Shown: positions 21,793 to 33,687, counted from the first letter of the stretch. The stretch: DNA of 64,000 bases from Paramyrothecium sp. XJ0827 (GCA_020881915.1 JAJFPB010000010.1:868001-932000), one strand, 5' to 3'. The notes: a model not told the origin generated them from the sequence alone. Program-made: numbers and translations.

Positions 21793-23724
21793 CTAATGCA
21801 TAGCGGCCGCTTCAACGGCCAGCTTTTCATATCGCCGAGCCGTCGCAGTGCGAAACTTCTTGCCCCAGACGATGATCGGGATAAAAAGCAACGCCAAGCT
21901 TGTGCTCACACATCCGCTGATTATGCCTACTTTGGTCAAGCTCATGGATGCAAGCCATGGAACAACCCCACACGGTAAGCCAATCGTGCCTACGTTCCTG
22001 ATGACGGTAATGAACGTAAAAGACTCTGCCGTGGTCTATTTCCAGTTAGTACCGAAGAACATGGAGCCGAGATGCGTGCCGAAAATTGCCTGGAAAGCAC
22101 AAACCTCTCTATACGCATCGATAATGACGGTGAAGCTCATGTCCATAATAGAGCCCATGCCGAAAGTATACATGCCGCTGCCGATGCTCGGGTATATCCA
22201 ATGCAGTCCCTAAACTGTCAGCAAATACGCGATATCGGGCTTGGTGATCTTACCCGGTCAAGAGACACTCCATAAACCACCATGCCTGCACCCATCATAA
22301 GGGCAGGAAGTGGCAGAACATAGAGCCGGAACTCTGGCTCAAAGACACCATGGTTGCGACGTGCCATGCGAACAACTAGCCAGTCTCCAAAAAGACCACC
22401 GTAAAGACTGCCAAGCGCATTTCCAATGAACGGTCCCACCTGCATGAGGCCGACGCCCGCAGTGTTGAAATTATAGGGCGGTGCTGAAAAGACGATGGGA
22501 TTGATGGAGGAGATGAGGACAAGGAAGGCGACAGCATTGGCGCACTGAATGGCCGTGTATAGGACATGCGGCATCATGGCCATCTTCCAGGGCGAGACAA
22601 AACATTGCCACAGAGACACGGGCCTTGGGCTAAGGAAACGCATACGCATTCGGTATGAATTCAAGGGCGGTACGGGACCTTGATCTGACCGTTCGATATC
22701 GCTGCCTGTAGATCTAGTAGTTCCGGCCTTCACATCTTGGGCCGCATCGTTCATTTTGTACGAAAACTGTCCGGAGTGCCCATCAATGCCACCTGCAGTT
22801 GGCGCCTGGCCTTCTGAAACAGGAACATAGCTTGTCTCTTCAAACATGAAGACAAAGACCAGGGTAAGAACGGTGAGGACGATGCCGACGGTGGTGTATG
22901 CCCATCGCCATCCTTGAGCCTGGGCTTGAACACCTGCAATGGTGGGTATCAGGGTATTTCCAAGCATAACGGCAATAACGTACAAGCCATTGGCGGTGCC
23001 GCGCTGGTGGATGAAGAAGAGGTCGGCGATCTAGAAAAGGACGACTCAGGATCAAATCGACTACATGGGACAGAGTTCCGTACCGTCATTTCAGCAATCG
23101 TCTCGTTGGCAGAACCGGCGAAGCCAGAGATAAAGTTGGTGATGAGCATTTCTGTCATGGTGGTCATCCGACTGCACCACCAAGACATGCCAGCCAGCAC
23201 CGCTGTAGAGAGAATGTAAGTCGATCGCCGGCCGTATTTTTTAGTAAAGGGGACAATGAAGATGCAGCCGATGGAGAGACCTGCAACGTTGCATGCCACG
23301 CCGGCGTTGAGGTCGGAGAAGGTCACGCTCAAATCGACCGTCATCTGCGGCCAGAAGATGGTCTGCATAACCAGGCTGTCCAACCAAGGTCAGGTAATGC
23401 CATAATGTGAGGGCTTGGGGTGCATACGAAGCAAAGATGGCTACGGTCAGAGCGTAGACCATGACGACGTTGACTACTTTTCGAGCACTGGACCAGTTCT
23501 TCCTGGGTTAGCCGAGACGGGAGGATAAGCGAAATATTGTGTACGTACGAGAGGGTCATTTGGATCATTGGTAGGCTCAGGCACAAGAACAAGAGCAGAT
23601 GAATCTGATAACCAACTGTCAGCCGCGCAGGATGGGAAGATGAGCACTGATACTTACCATTGACGAGGACCGACGTGCCTGGAGGCATGGCGCCTTCCGC
23701 GGTGTCTTGTTCCATGGGTGCCAT
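21793..23724 (-). CDS. MFS transporter (DHA1/Hol1-like)
   Basis: Seven exons: 23658-23724, 23549-23604, 23428-23498, 23084-23375, 22254-23030, 22105-22209, 21793-22035; introns 44-69 nt. They sum to 536 residues. The N-terminal loop reads VPEPTNDPNDPLNWSSARK, the usual entry to helix 1 in this subfamily, followed by VYALTVAIFAS, FWPQMTVDL, the loop-2 motif KKYGRRSTYI, ADLFFIHQRGTANGLYV and GWRWAYTT. A long central cytoplasmic loop precedes the second six-helix half (ALGSLYGGLFGDWLV, GLHWIYPSIGSGMYTFG, TFITVIRNVGTIGLP). Proton-coupled uptake or efflux of small organic cations, polyamines or drugs is typical; substrate unknown. The Zn2Cys6 gene ends only about 300 bp upstream. Confidence 0.92.
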
Positions 23725-24025
23725 AGCAGAATTGTATTGAATTAGGCACAAGAGAAACTGTCACCCAGGACCTTGAGTCCGGATGCCACAGGTATGGCGG
23801 CCTTGCCTGCCGTTTAATACCATGGCCTGGAGTCGGTATCTGGATGTGAAGTTGATTATTTCCCGGGACTGTGGGGAAGCGGTTCCCTAGTCTCAACTCA
23901 GGGACCACCCTAATCAAGAATGTTCTGATTGCGGGCGAAGACATAATTGGCTGCGTGTAGACCTACCAATATGGGTTTAGATGCTCTTTCCCGGCAGCGC
24001 CTCAATGGCTCTGCCGGTCCCGGTC
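23725..24025. other. short spacer between MFS start and regulator stop
   Basis: About 300 bp holding the promoter of the MFS gene and the 3' end of the regulator gene; no element identified. Confidence 0.5.
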
Positions 24026-25579
24026 TCAGAAGAGGGCAATCTCCACTTCGCGCCGCCTAGCCTGCTCATCGATATCATAGCTGTCGTTGCCTGTCTGGAA
24101 AGCCTCCTCTAGTAATTCGTCCACGACCAGAGCGTTGGCGGTAACTCCGTACGGGTTGCAGAGCCTGTTCATGCGACGAAGTGCATGGATCCAGGTGTCA
24201 TTTCGTAGCAGGGCGGCGACCTCTAGACGCGCCGCTACGTAAGGGTAAAATATTGAGTTTCTCGCTAGAATATCCTTGTACTCTGGGCGGTCACGCGTCT
24301 CACACAAGGCATCCAAGGTAGCAATCAGCCGGCTGAGGAGTATATCCGATGACAGGGGGTCTAGACCTGTGGAGGATCTCCCGGGACCGTCTTCTTGTGC
24401 TGTATTGCGTAGCCGGCGGTTCGTTAATATGCCGGCCAACCGGTATGCTTCCCAAAGGTGGCAGAAAGGAACTTCCCCAATCTCGCCTGGCCAGGCAAGA
24501 AACTCTGTCTCGGCTGCATCTTGCTGGATAATGGCAAATATGTCGAGTAATGAACGCGGCAGGCCCGACAGCGTCTCCATTCCACCACGCCGATGGCAGC
24601 CGTTGTATATCTCTTGAGCTGCTCGCATTTGCGCCCATATGCCGATTGTCATGGTATTTCGGCCGCGAACAAAGGTCGGAAGATCCATGACGGCCATTGC
24701 TTCTAGCGCAAAGCTTACAACTGCCTGGTTCAGTTGCGCCGTTGGATGAAGGAGATGATGCCGCAGCTCATACACATTTACCATATGTTCGAGCAACGAT
24801 GACCAAGGTATACCCTGATAGAGCTGATTCACGAGATCAGTTCATTGTACTAGCAGAAGTGTCAGGGAAGCGACAAACATTGAGCGTGCAGATGAATAGC
24901 CCAGCGGTGATGACACTGGCATCAAGAGAGCCGGTGTACATGTCCAACTGACTCCGGAACAAAGCAAAGCCTCTCGTGTAATATTTCTCAAAAGCCGGCC
25001 CCGGATTGTCCGGATTGGTCATGTACAGATGCGTTGCCGCAACTATGGCGCAAAACGACTCGGATTCCCGTGACATTTCATAAAGGGTTCCTGGAAGACT
25101 GTGATCGCGACGCGTCGAGTAGAGCAGGTAGACATTCTCCTTGAAAACTTGTTTCAGACAATAACTGTAAGCCTCGAACACTAAAAGAAATGCGTGAAAA
25201 GTGCGTTTTCCTGTATCTTACATTCATCAGCAAGTGCTTGCTCTTCCTCGTGCAAGGATGAGCCTGGTTCTGTCGGGTCGAAGTCATGGTATGGGGATTC
25301 AGCGGAAATGAAGGCTTCCACGTCCGGGGAAGCCTCAGCGGGTAAGGCAAGGGCTGAGATCTGCGGTCCATCAACCGAAGACTTATGGGTAGTTCGGATA
25401 GGCGTTGACACGCCAGCCAGGTATCCGCGGGAGGCAACGCCGACATCCCAACGGAGGACCAGATTGTAGCCCTCGCATTCGATGTCCTGCGCTTGGCACG
25501 CTCGGCAGACTGGCCGTGTCTCGTCGCACTTACGGTGGCGCTTCTTGCAGGTTATGCAGCCGTTCCTTGACCGAGACAT
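24026..25579 (-). CDS. Zn2Cys6 fungal transcription factor
   Basis: Exons 25222-25579, 24879-25180 and 24026-24823 give 485 residues; introns are 41 and 55 nt. The binuclear zinc cluster is at the extreme N-terminus: NGCITCKKRHRKCDETRPVC then RACQAQDIEC, with C-x2-C-x6-C-x6-C-x2-C-x6-C spacing. The rest resembles the fungal-specific middle homology region (FEAYSYCLKQVF, SESFCAIVAATHLY, FRSQLDMYTGSLD, GIPWSSLLEHMVNVYEL). It binds DNA as a nuclear regulator. Position next to the MFS transporter makes it the obvious candidate local regulator of the minus-strand group from the PLP enzyme to the transporter (inference). Confidence 0.9.
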
Positions 25580-26337
25580 TCGCCCAGATTCAAGATGCGT
25601 CAGATATGTGAAGGTTAGTTGCCAGGAGCGAGGGGTCTGTCCACTGCGAATGAGAGCTCCGATCGGCGCGGCCCCACCACTTATTTAGCATCATATTGAA
25701 AGCCACGGACATTTTGTTTTAGCTGTGCAGTGTTTAGCTAGTGTTATCAGTAACATTCGCTAACATGTCCCTCCTAATAGTTCGGGGGCGAGAGCAGTTG
25801 TATTTGCCATGTACAACTGCACCAGCGTTCAGTGATCGCACCCACTATGAATGCAAACTGCTTGAGTATAGTATGGCTACGGTGCCCCAGCACGAACCAG
25901 AAGGAAGTCGACATTGTGCGTTGCCGGTTCATTAACGACGAGGTCCGACCCGTGATCCCCAGTGGTCCAATTTAAATGCCACGCACATCTCAAGACCAAC
26001 ACCAGGGAAATTGAATGAAGGGCGGAAATAATTTATTGTTGAGCTCTAGGTCTGACAGTCACGCAAAATCAATGCTTCATCTTTGGCGTCAGGCGGATCT
26101 CATGCAGTCAGACACATTAACGCAAACCCCCTTCACCTCCGGATCCTCATGCACCAGAATGGTGGTAATTCCGTGTCAAGAGACCCCGCATCTACCTTTT
26201 CAGCCAATCAGTCAGGTTGTAAACATTATGTAAGTCTAGTCTGAAGGCGCATGCTTTCCACAGGTTTGGGGGGAACCTGCAGGAAACACATAAAACCACA
26301 GGAGCAAATACATTGAAAGCCGCCCTGCCGGTAGCCT
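25580..26337. other. divergent promoter, Zn2Cys6 gene / HET gene
   Basis: About 760 bp between divergent starts; no domain-bearing frame seen. Confidence 0.55.
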
Positions 26338-28068
26338 ATGCAGAGGCCACCGGAAATCATGAGATTGATCAATTGTGAAACGTTAAGGCTGGAGTTCTTC
26401 GACAACTCCGAGGCCCCTCCTTATGCCATTCTCTCCCATACCTGGGAAGACGATGAAGTCACTTTTGAAGATTTTCATAATGCCCAAGATCTGAAAACAA
26501 GGCAGGGATGGCAGAAGATCACAGCGACCTGCGTTCTGGCGAAGAGCCACGGACTGAGTCATGCTTGGGTTGATTGTTGTTGTATCGACAAAACCAGTAG
26601 CGCCGAGCTCTCTGAAGCCATCAACTCTATGTTCGTCTGGTATGGGAATTCGGCCGAGTGCTTTACCTATTTATCAGACTACGAGCGCCCCGTTGGGCAG
26701 ACTCCACCCGTGAACATCACATCCTGTCGCTGGTTTACTCGTGGATGGACGCTACAGGAACTTATTGCCCCAAACTCAATCACGTTCTTTGACAGGAGAT
26801 GGACGCCGATCGGCACCAGAGCCGAGCTGAGTGGTCAGATTGCAGCAAAAACACGCATTACTGCAGAGATACTCCGGAATACACAATTTCACTTTCTACG
26901 AGGGTTGCTGGACTCAGAGAGCATTGCTATGCGCATGTCCTGGGCAGCTCCAAGGAACACAAGGCGCCCGGAAGATATGGCGTATTGCTTATTAGGCATA
27001 TTCGGTATTAGCACGCCGATGTTATATGGAGAGGGCGGTGAAAGGGCTTTTGTGCGATTGCAGGAAGAGATCATTAAGGAAAGTAGCGATATGTCAATCT
27101 TCGCCTGGAGACAATCGTCGCAAGATAAAGTTTTCTACCACGCAGACACGCGATCTACAAGCATACAGCTTCGTGGCATACTATCAAACTCACCTGCGGA
27201 ATTTCTCAACGCCCATTACGTGCAGATGTCCAACGACAAGGACGAGATTCCGGAGTACGCAATCACCAACAAGGGGCTCCGGATAGACATAGATTTAAGG
27301 CACCTTCCTACTGGTGACTTCTTGATGCCTTTACGTTGCGCTGGGAAGGACGATAAAGGTCTTCTCAAAATAATTTGCGTTGTCCTCCGCGGTCAAGCCA
27401 ATCAGATACTTGCGCGTGTTGAGCCTGGCAGGGTAGAAATGCACGATGAAGGGTTCCTTAACAGAACAAACATTGTGCGCCGACCAATTGGCAGCTCTAT
27501 ATACATCAGCAAACGCAATCCCAACTTGCTCAAGTGGACTACCGAAATGCATCGTCAGACGACACTCATGTTTACATACACGGATTTGTGTTCACAGTAC
27601 GACTGCGAAGTGATAGAAAGGGAACCGCGAGGCCACTGGGACACTACGAGCCAGATGTTCGTTATACCGTCGAGAATGTCACGGTTTTCCTGTTATGAAC
27701 GTGTGATGTGGCGTTCGAAAGAGAAGGCCAGCATCACTGGCGAGTTCGCGATTGTCTGCGGGATGCAGCCCACGAGCGAACCATGGTGGCGCATTTTGAC
27801 GTCCAAGAAGTCACCGAGTGCCTGGCCTGCAGTCGAGGCCAAGGACATGACAGCGTTGGAGAGATCGGCGAAATTTTGTGTCGAGAGAAGTGTTGTGCTT
27901 AAGTCAAAGTGGCCACGCTCGGATACTGTGATCTTGGCGATGGAGAAGAACGAGAGCTTTCAAGAGGAGGGCGTGCTCGTTACGTACAATTTCTCTGCTA
28001 CTTTTGATGTCTCATCAGACATTGGCACGATGAGGAGTCGATGCGCAGCCGTGAATGGTGCGACTTGA
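26338..28068 (+). CDS. HET domain protein (heterokaryon incompatibility-like) 1
   Basis: A single exon of 576 residues. The HET domain fills the N-terminal half: MRLINCETLRLEFF (from the internal ATG at 26359, the usual family start), YAILSHTWEDDEVTFED, AWVDCCCIDKTSSAELSEAI, WFTRGWTLQELIAPN, then the post-HET block DMAYCLLGIFGISTPMLYGE. The C-terminal half (from about residue 250) is unassigned and carries no WD40, ankyrin or NACHT motif that I can see. HET proteins trigger non-self recognition and cell death when allelic or non-allelic partners meet. A second, related HET gene lies at the right end of the window. Transcribed from the plus strand with no coupled partner. Confidence 0.92.
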   Translation: MQRPPEIMRLINCETLRLEFFDNSEAPPYAILSHTWEDDEVTFEDFHNAQDLKTRQGWQKITATCVLAKSHGLSHAWVDCCCIDKTSSAELSEAINSMFVWYGNSAECFTYLSDYERPVGQTPPVNITSCRWFTRGWTLQELIAPNSITFFDRRWTPIGTRAELSGQIAAKTRITAEILRNTQFHFLRGLLDSESIAMRMSWAAPRNTRRPEDMAYCLLGIFGISTPMLYGEGGERAFVRLQEEIIKESSDMSIFAWRQSSQDKVFYHADTRSTSIQLRGILSNSPAEFLNAHYVQMSNDKDEIPEYAITNKGLRIDIDLRHLPTGDFLMPLRCAGKDDKGLLKIICVVLRGQANQILARVEPGRVEMHDEGFLNRTNIVRRPIGSSIYISKRNPNLLKWTTEMHRQTTLMFTYTDLCSQYDCEVIEREPRGHWDTTSQMFVIPSRMSRFSCYERVMWRSKEKASITGEFAIVCGMQPTSEPWWRILTSKKSPSAWPAVEAKDMTALERSAKFCVERSVVLKSKWPRSDTVILAMEKNESFQEEGVLVTYNFSATFDVSSDIGTMRSRCAAVNGAT

Positions 28069-28693
28069 CAAATATTTTGCTGGAGAGCCTTGGAAGCAAG
28101 ACATCATGGTTCGTTCGCCTGAAGTTAGCATCAAAACTATGACACCTTTGGCCCGGTTTCACCTCGCAACTGGAGTTGAAATCTAGTTGATTGTCAAATG
28201 ATACGCGTCATAAAATTATTCGTGTTGGAGGGAAAGCCACGGGGGCGGGATCTCAAACAGGTCGCACGCGCTCCAAAATATGACGGAAGGAAATTAATGG
28301 CGGTCCAATTTTAGACAGGAGCTCATATCGGTAGACGACCATTAAGTTAGCTGTTGATCTTCTTCCACTGAACTTTATCTCCGACTAGGATCCGTTAAGT
28401 CCGTACATTCGCCTTTACGGAAACAGTTTGACCCTCCAAGAACAGGTTTGGCGCAAGGGCTAAAGCGGCATCCCGAGCGGCATTCCAAGCCGCAGATCGA
28501 ACGGCATTCAGAACGGCATTTTCGAGTGTTGCGCTTGCAAGAAGCGTGTTCCAAGAAATTTGAATTTGAGCCAATATATATAAATATATTTACATATATA
28601 TAATGCATGACACCATTAGTCGTAATATTTCTGCAAGAGAACCAAATTTTGATCAAAATCGCTCACCATTCGCATTTCACGCCCGACAACACA
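28069..28693. other. intergenic with imperfect short repeats and AT block
   Basis: Contains a run of imperfect GGCATTC-centred units (about 28464-28527) and an AT-rich TATATA block directly before the hydrolase start. A minus-strand frame through the repeats reads as Cys-Arg-rich low complexity and is not called. Confidence 0.5.
28572..28605. promoter_or_regulatory. AT-rich TATA-like block upstream of hydrolase
   Basis: A stretch of alternating TATATATAAATATATTT and CATATATATA sequence about 90-120 bp before the ATG of the alpha/beta hydrolase gene; plausible core promoter but also simple low complexity. Confidence 0.35.
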
Positions 28694-29505
28694 ATGGCAG
28701 CAGGTAGACCTGTGATTGTCATCATTCACGGCGCCTGGCAGCGTCAGCGCCAGTTTGAGTTGCTCGGGCAAAGCTTGGTGGACAAAGGATTCGAAGTACT
28801 TCGGCCCGAAAGCGCTACAGCCGGTTTAGAGCTCAGCCAAATCCGCGGGAAAACCCATTTGGACGATGTTTCTGTCATTCACAAGGCTATCGAGCCGTCA
28901 CTGGCTGCTGGGAGAGAGATTGTACTCGTCTGCCACAGTTACGGCGGCATACCCGCTTCCGCAGCTGCTGAAGGCCATCAAATACACGAGCGAAAAAGGC
29001 AAGGAGCCAGCGGTGGCATTAAGCACATTGTCTATTTGGCAGCCGCGGCGTTGCCTGCCAAAGGGCTCTCCCTTATCGCTGCTCTTGGTGGTTCGTATCC
29101 GAAAGGGATGGATAAGCAGGTATGTTTCCTCCAACGATGTGTAACGGTACCTTGGTTAGCTAAAAACAGGGTGATGTTGTTTCCTTGACGGAATTTGCGA
29201 AAGATGCGCTGTTCAATGACGCCGACCCACAAGAAGCGGAAGACCTGCTAGCTGGGTGTGTGTATCAAAGTGCTGCTAGCCTCGAAACGCCAGCCTCGTT
29301 CGTGGGCTCAGATGCTACAGTGTCCAAGACATACGTGGCATGCGAACTTGACCATGCCATGCCGACAGAGGCACAGCTGGGCATGGCAAGTGCCCTTGGG
29401 GACAATACGAGGATTCTTCAAGTTCAATCAGGCCATAGCGTGTATAGGAATCCGAACGTTCTCACCAGTATAGTTGAGGCTGTTGAGAAGGCAGCTGAGA
29501 GTTGA
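28694..29505 (+). CDS. alpha/beta hydrolase, MES/SABP2-like fold
   Basis: Exons 28694-29119 and 29170-29505 (50-nt intron) give 253 residues. The oxyanion-side motif is VIVIIHGAWQ, the nucleophile serine lies in VLVCHSYGGIPAS (SxG elbow as HSYGG), the acid is probably the Asp of YVACELDHAMP, and the general base is the His of QSGHSVYRNP near the C-terminus. This is the small AB_hydrolase_1 group that includes plant methylesterases and fungal salicylate or lactone esterases. No signal peptide, hence cytosolic. The frame opens upstream at 28607, but the ATG at 28694 starts directly before the core beta strand and is preferred. Substrate unknown; neighbours give no clue. Confidence 0.85.
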
Positions 29506-30575
29506 GGAGCTAGATACCCAGAAATAAGACTCATGGACTTTTGATTCTACCACAATTTGGACTGTTAGTGCTAGATTGAGCGGATGCTAGTTGAACAAGT
29601 ACGTGGGATCATGGACGGCTACGTTGACAGTCGACTGTTCTGTATCGCGGGATAGAAGGATACACTGCAAGCTCGCTTTAGCCTGAATCAAAGTACCGAT
29701 ATCGGATGTACTTTGTTATAACCAAGATCTGAACACTCGAATGGCTGGCAAACGATGCTTGCGTAACATGATTCTAACCACATGATGGACAACCGCAATT
29801 TCTTCTCGGCGATTTACCATCAGATTTTGCCCCTCGAGCGGAAATCCAAGAAAACAGAGATATCAGTGAATGAAGATGGGAGATTTCTTACGGATTCGAA
29901 GCGATTTGCAGGTGCCAAACTCAATTAAGACCAGTCTGGGGATAGAGCTTGATGAATCTAGTTTGGGGTATTGAGCACTCGCATCCGTAACTTGATGCGA
30001 ATCTTCCACCCGGCTGACCACACGGATGGACGGACATGGCAATGCCCCGAGGTGCTTCGTTACATGTGCGAACGGACATTTTAGCAAACAAAATGACGCC
30101 AGTTGTGGCCTGATGCTCTACGACGAGTCTGCAAAAGTGCGCTTGGCCTCTGCCCGAGGATAACTATTACAGCGCTAGCTTCGAGCCAGGAAGTTAGCCA
30201 ACCTTAATTGCGTGAAATGCAGAACACTATGTGGTAAGCTCATCACTGTTAGCCTGGCAATCCCAGACCCCGCCTCGTAGCCCTGGCGACGGCACTCTCC
30301 CTGAGCCGTTGAGGCTTGACATGCCTTGGGCTTTGTGTCAGGTGGAGTTCGAAGCAAAAGTGTTTCCTTATTTGCCATAATGAGGGGAGCAGGATCATTC
30401 CGCGCCATGGACCCCTACTACTGAACACAAGACTACCTTCGCTCCCTCCTCACTTGACTTTTCTAGATTTTCCGTCAGTTGCCTTTTCTATCATCAACAA
30501 CCCCCGGAATTGCGCATGAGATCTAGTCGATGACATCATGCTGCGAGGCAGCATGTTGGACGGAGAATAGGCGGG
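29506..30575. other. intergenic, about 1.1 kb
   Basis: No supported gene or repeat; probable promoter of the rhodopsin-like gene. Confidence 0.5.
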
Positions 30576-31762
30576 ATGGATGCCCTGGAGGCTCGCGCCC
30601 AATATGCTGAAGCCAGCAGTAGAAGCAAGGTCCGAGGCATTCAAGTCTTTGCGGCTGTCTGTCTCGTGCTGTGTGCCATATTGACCTCTCTGCGTTTCTA
30701 CGTTCGTTTAAGGATTATCCGGAACTTCCGCAAAGATGACTGGGCAGTGGTCATAACCCTCGTGAGGACTACTCTTCAATCACAAGATCCGTGCTGACGT
30801 CGGACACCACCAGCTGTTAATCGTATGCTCGGGAATCACAGCCGCTATCGCTACGGATCATGGACTCGGTAGTCAAATGTCCGTTCTGTCAGATTCGGAA
30901 AAGACCTTTTGTCTGGTGGTATGAATCATGTCGACGTGCCATTGCCCCGTTGGCTCGGGCTGATGGGCGAGAAGTGAAGAACCTTCACTAACATAGGTTC
31001 TTCGTAGTTGGTTTGGATCGCATCTGCAGGCTATCTGGCCGCTGTCACCGCTTTGAAATCAGCGTTTCTCCTCCAATACCGCCGAGCTTTTCCGCTCCCC
31101 ACATTTCAACGGCTTTGCGATATCTTTCTGGGGTTTTTGGGTGCGTGGTTCCTTGCGGGCCTCATCACACACTTCGCAGTATGCCTACCAATGAAAGACC
31201 AGTGGGATCCTGTCATCTCTGAGAACGGGGAGTCTTGCAAATCACGGTACTACTTTTGGCTGGCCTATGGTATTATCCACGTTGTCACGGATGTGGTTCT
31301 ATTTCTCATGCCCTTGGCTATGATAAAGAAATTGCCCCTGAACAGGCATCAGAAACTCGCTTTGGGAGCCATTTTCTCCCTGGGCTTCTTGTAAGCTAAA
31401 AACACTTGGCCGTCTGCCGAAATCAAAGCTAACAACGTCCAAGTACATGTGCAATATCGGTCATTCGTTTGACCACGCTCCGCGACGCCCTACTAGGGAC
31501 CGATCCGAGCTGGAGTATGGCCACCACCGTATACTGGTCGGTTGGTGAAGCGACATGTGCCATTTTATGCCTTTGTATTCCCACGCTTCGTCCACTACTC
31601 GCACGCCGGAAGCGGTGTAACTCGAGGAACATAGGAGCAGGAGATGCGCGGCAGAGGCCCAATACGGTGGTCTCTTCGGTAAACGAATCCGATGCCGGGA
31701 CCTATCATGCAGCGCTTCGTGGAGCTCAAACATTGTCTTCGATGGAGATACCGTTACGATAG
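30576..31762 (+). CDS. PTH11-like / rhodopsin-domain integral membrane protein
   Basis: Exons 30576-30761, 30814-30918, 31008-31390 and 31444-31762 give 330 residues; introns are 52, 89 and 53 nt. Seven hydrophobic helices with the fungal rhodopsin-domain (former DUF3425-independent, Pth11-like) landmarks: RFYVRLRIIRNFRKDDWAVV after helix 1, GITAAIATDHGLGSQ, KSAFLLQYRRAFPLP, the CLPMKDQWDP...C loop, YFWLAYGIIHVVTDVVLFLM (split here as WLAYGIIHVVTDVVLF), SVIRLTTLRDALLGTDPSW and a final WSVGEATCAILCLCIPTLRP. No CFEM domain is present at the N-terminus, unlike Pth11 itself. Such proteins are candidate plasma-membrane GPCR-like sensors; ligand and signalling are unknown. The tail of about 60 residues is Ser/Arg-rich. 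Confidence 0.88.
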
Positions 31763-33054
31763 ATTTCATGGACAAAATTCGATCATTAATATGCTGGCGA
31801 TGCAAAGAACACAGTCGCACACCATAGAGCTTCTTTGTTGTACATCCTGTATGGCAAGTACTCATAAATACTGTAGAAAAATGTAGGCACCCGGGTACCA
31901 CTGCGGATCACGCACCGTCACACAGCCACACAGCCTTTGATTTGCAGTCGTGGGCTACATTGTGACTGCACCTGGGTACTACGACATTGTGCAGCTGATA
32001 CACAAAGAAGACGCAACATACCATGATTCACAATCTCACTGGTCAAAATCTCGTCTATTTGTTGCCCGTGATTTTAACAGCCTCTTTGCTATCAACATTG
32101 CTATGAAAGATGATGTAGTCCCTTTCGCTCAACCACGAAGTCCCGCTTGCAGGATTGCCTAATGAATACGATTTTAAGCAAGCAATCATCTAGTTTTATG
32201 ATTCCTATCGCTTCCCTCGTTCAAATTGCATTGCATCGTTCTCATTCCGCAGGATAAATTCTCTGTTTCATCTTCCGATCTACGGCCTGAAGAATTCCAG
32301 ATAAGCCGCAGGTATTGGAGGAGGGGTCACTACGACCACGGTAATCACTACAGGTCGCCTGTGCACAAAAAAGAAACTCTCTTGACCGATACTTGGCTCA
32401 TTCTTGATCGGAACGAAAGGATCCTCTAAAAGACACCCCAGGAAAAAGAAGCATAATTAACAGTATCCACACTGTTCGGCAAGATGGCTGCCGTTACGAG
32501 ACTGATCCGCGACACTATCCTGTTCAACACACATGGGCCCGGCGCGGCCACTTCGTGTTGCGCTGAACTCGCTTGTAGGCTTGATAGGAACAGATTACGC
32601 GTCAAGTGTTAGCTTCATGTTTGAGCACGAAAGAGCTAGGATGTTGCTCAAAAGGAGATCAAAGAAACTGCAGCGCAACCACCCCGCAGATTCGTGCTAG
32701 AACTTTACTGTCTGCATACGTTACTAGGCATGCAGGGCCTCATGTAGCTGACCAAATGCTTGCGTTGTATCCCAGACAAGGAGTATATGGTTTGCCCCAA
32801 CAATCATGACCTAGTGTTCATGAATTCAACAATTCGGCATGTGGGTCTCATAGAACATATCACGGCATGAGTCAGTACTACGATAATTGTAAAACCTCTC
32901 CGCCGACGTGACGAGCAAGCCGCCTGACTGGACAGAGACCGCGAACAACGCATTCCTGAAAGGAAGCGGGGGGTGAGGATAAGGTACAGGCAGGGATATA
33001 GCCAGGGCACAGCCCACTTCCGATACAATCCCACATTCCATTGAAAGCTCGAAA
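31763..33054. other. intergenic, about 1.3 kb
   Basis: Only short frames without domains. No element identified. Confidence 0.5.
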
Positions 33055-33687
33055 ATGAAGACAAATATTGACCGAATTGATGATGACGGTGTCGAAGTCT
33101 GCCTCGCCCGGGTACCGGTCTGGCTGGCTCCTCCATGGCTGGCTCCTTCATGGCTGGCTCCTCCATGGCTGGCTCACCCGCCAGTTCGTTGCCTTGGCCG
33201 GAGCCTGAAAATTGCGAACGACGGCATGTCAGGCGATCTGCCTAGTGAGAAGGGTGGGCGCCTAATAACGCAGGCTGCCACACGCACACTCGATCTCGGC
33301 CACTTCGACGATGGAGGCATCGGGTTTCGCCAGCCTCGGTGTCAAGCTCGCCCCAACCAGCGGCCTTCCAAACGCAAGACCGTCACGCTCTGGACGTGCT
33401 GTGTGTGTGGCTATGGGGGCATGTCTGTCAATACCGTTGCCTGCCAGCATTGCGCAAACCCACGATGCGCCTACTGCCTTGTCGAACGCGTCAAGACGAA
33501 ACCAATACATATCTGGGGACTGGGGGCAATCGACACCGAAATCCTGCAAGAAGATAATGGAGCCGAGCCGGCAGAAGGTGCTGGCCTTGGTCTTGATCCC
33601 GTGGCACCCGCAACTATCCATGAGGACTCGTGGCTAGCATCAGATCGTTGGCCATTTCGCACGCCGGACTCCGCCCTGCTCGGCTAG
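33055..33687 (+). CDS. small putative zinc-binding protein, fungal-specific
   Basis: A single-exon frame of 210 residues. The only domain-like part is residues about 113-145: LWTCCVCGYGGMSVNTVAC, then QHCANPRCAYC, i.e. W-x-C-x2-C ... C-x2-C-x4-C-x2-C, a pattern seen in many small fungal proteins and reminiscent of RanBP2/rubredoxin-like zinc fingers. The N-terminal part has a proline/tryptophan repeat WLAPP/WLAPS (residues about 23-41) made by a 15-nt minisatellite. The C-terminus is acidic and low in order. No signal peptide or membrane helix. Function unknown. Reality is supported by the cysteine pattern; exact start is uncertain because the N-terminal repeat is unlike the family. Confidence 0.6.
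   Translation: MKTNIDRIDDDGVEVCLARVPVWLAPPWLAPSWLAPPWLAHPPVRCLGRSLKIANDGMSGDLPSEKGGRLITQAATRTLDLGHFDDGGIGFRQPRCQARPNQRPSKRKTVTLWTCCVCGYGGMSVNTVACQHCANPRCAYCLVERVKTKPIHIWGLGAIDTEILQEDNGAEPAEGAGLGLDPVAPATIHEDSWLASDRWPFRTPDSALLG
33121..33180 (+). repeat. 15-nt coding minisatellite, four units
   Basis: Four consecutive 15-nt units based on TGGCTGGCTCCTCCA, the last diverged, encode WLAPP-type repeats in frame. Confidence 0.9.

Noticed and set aside
28375..28656. Minus-strand frame rich in Cys-Arg-Ser repeats
   Set aside because: It is produced by imperfect short DNA repeats and runs into AT-rich low complexity; no signal peptide or domain.
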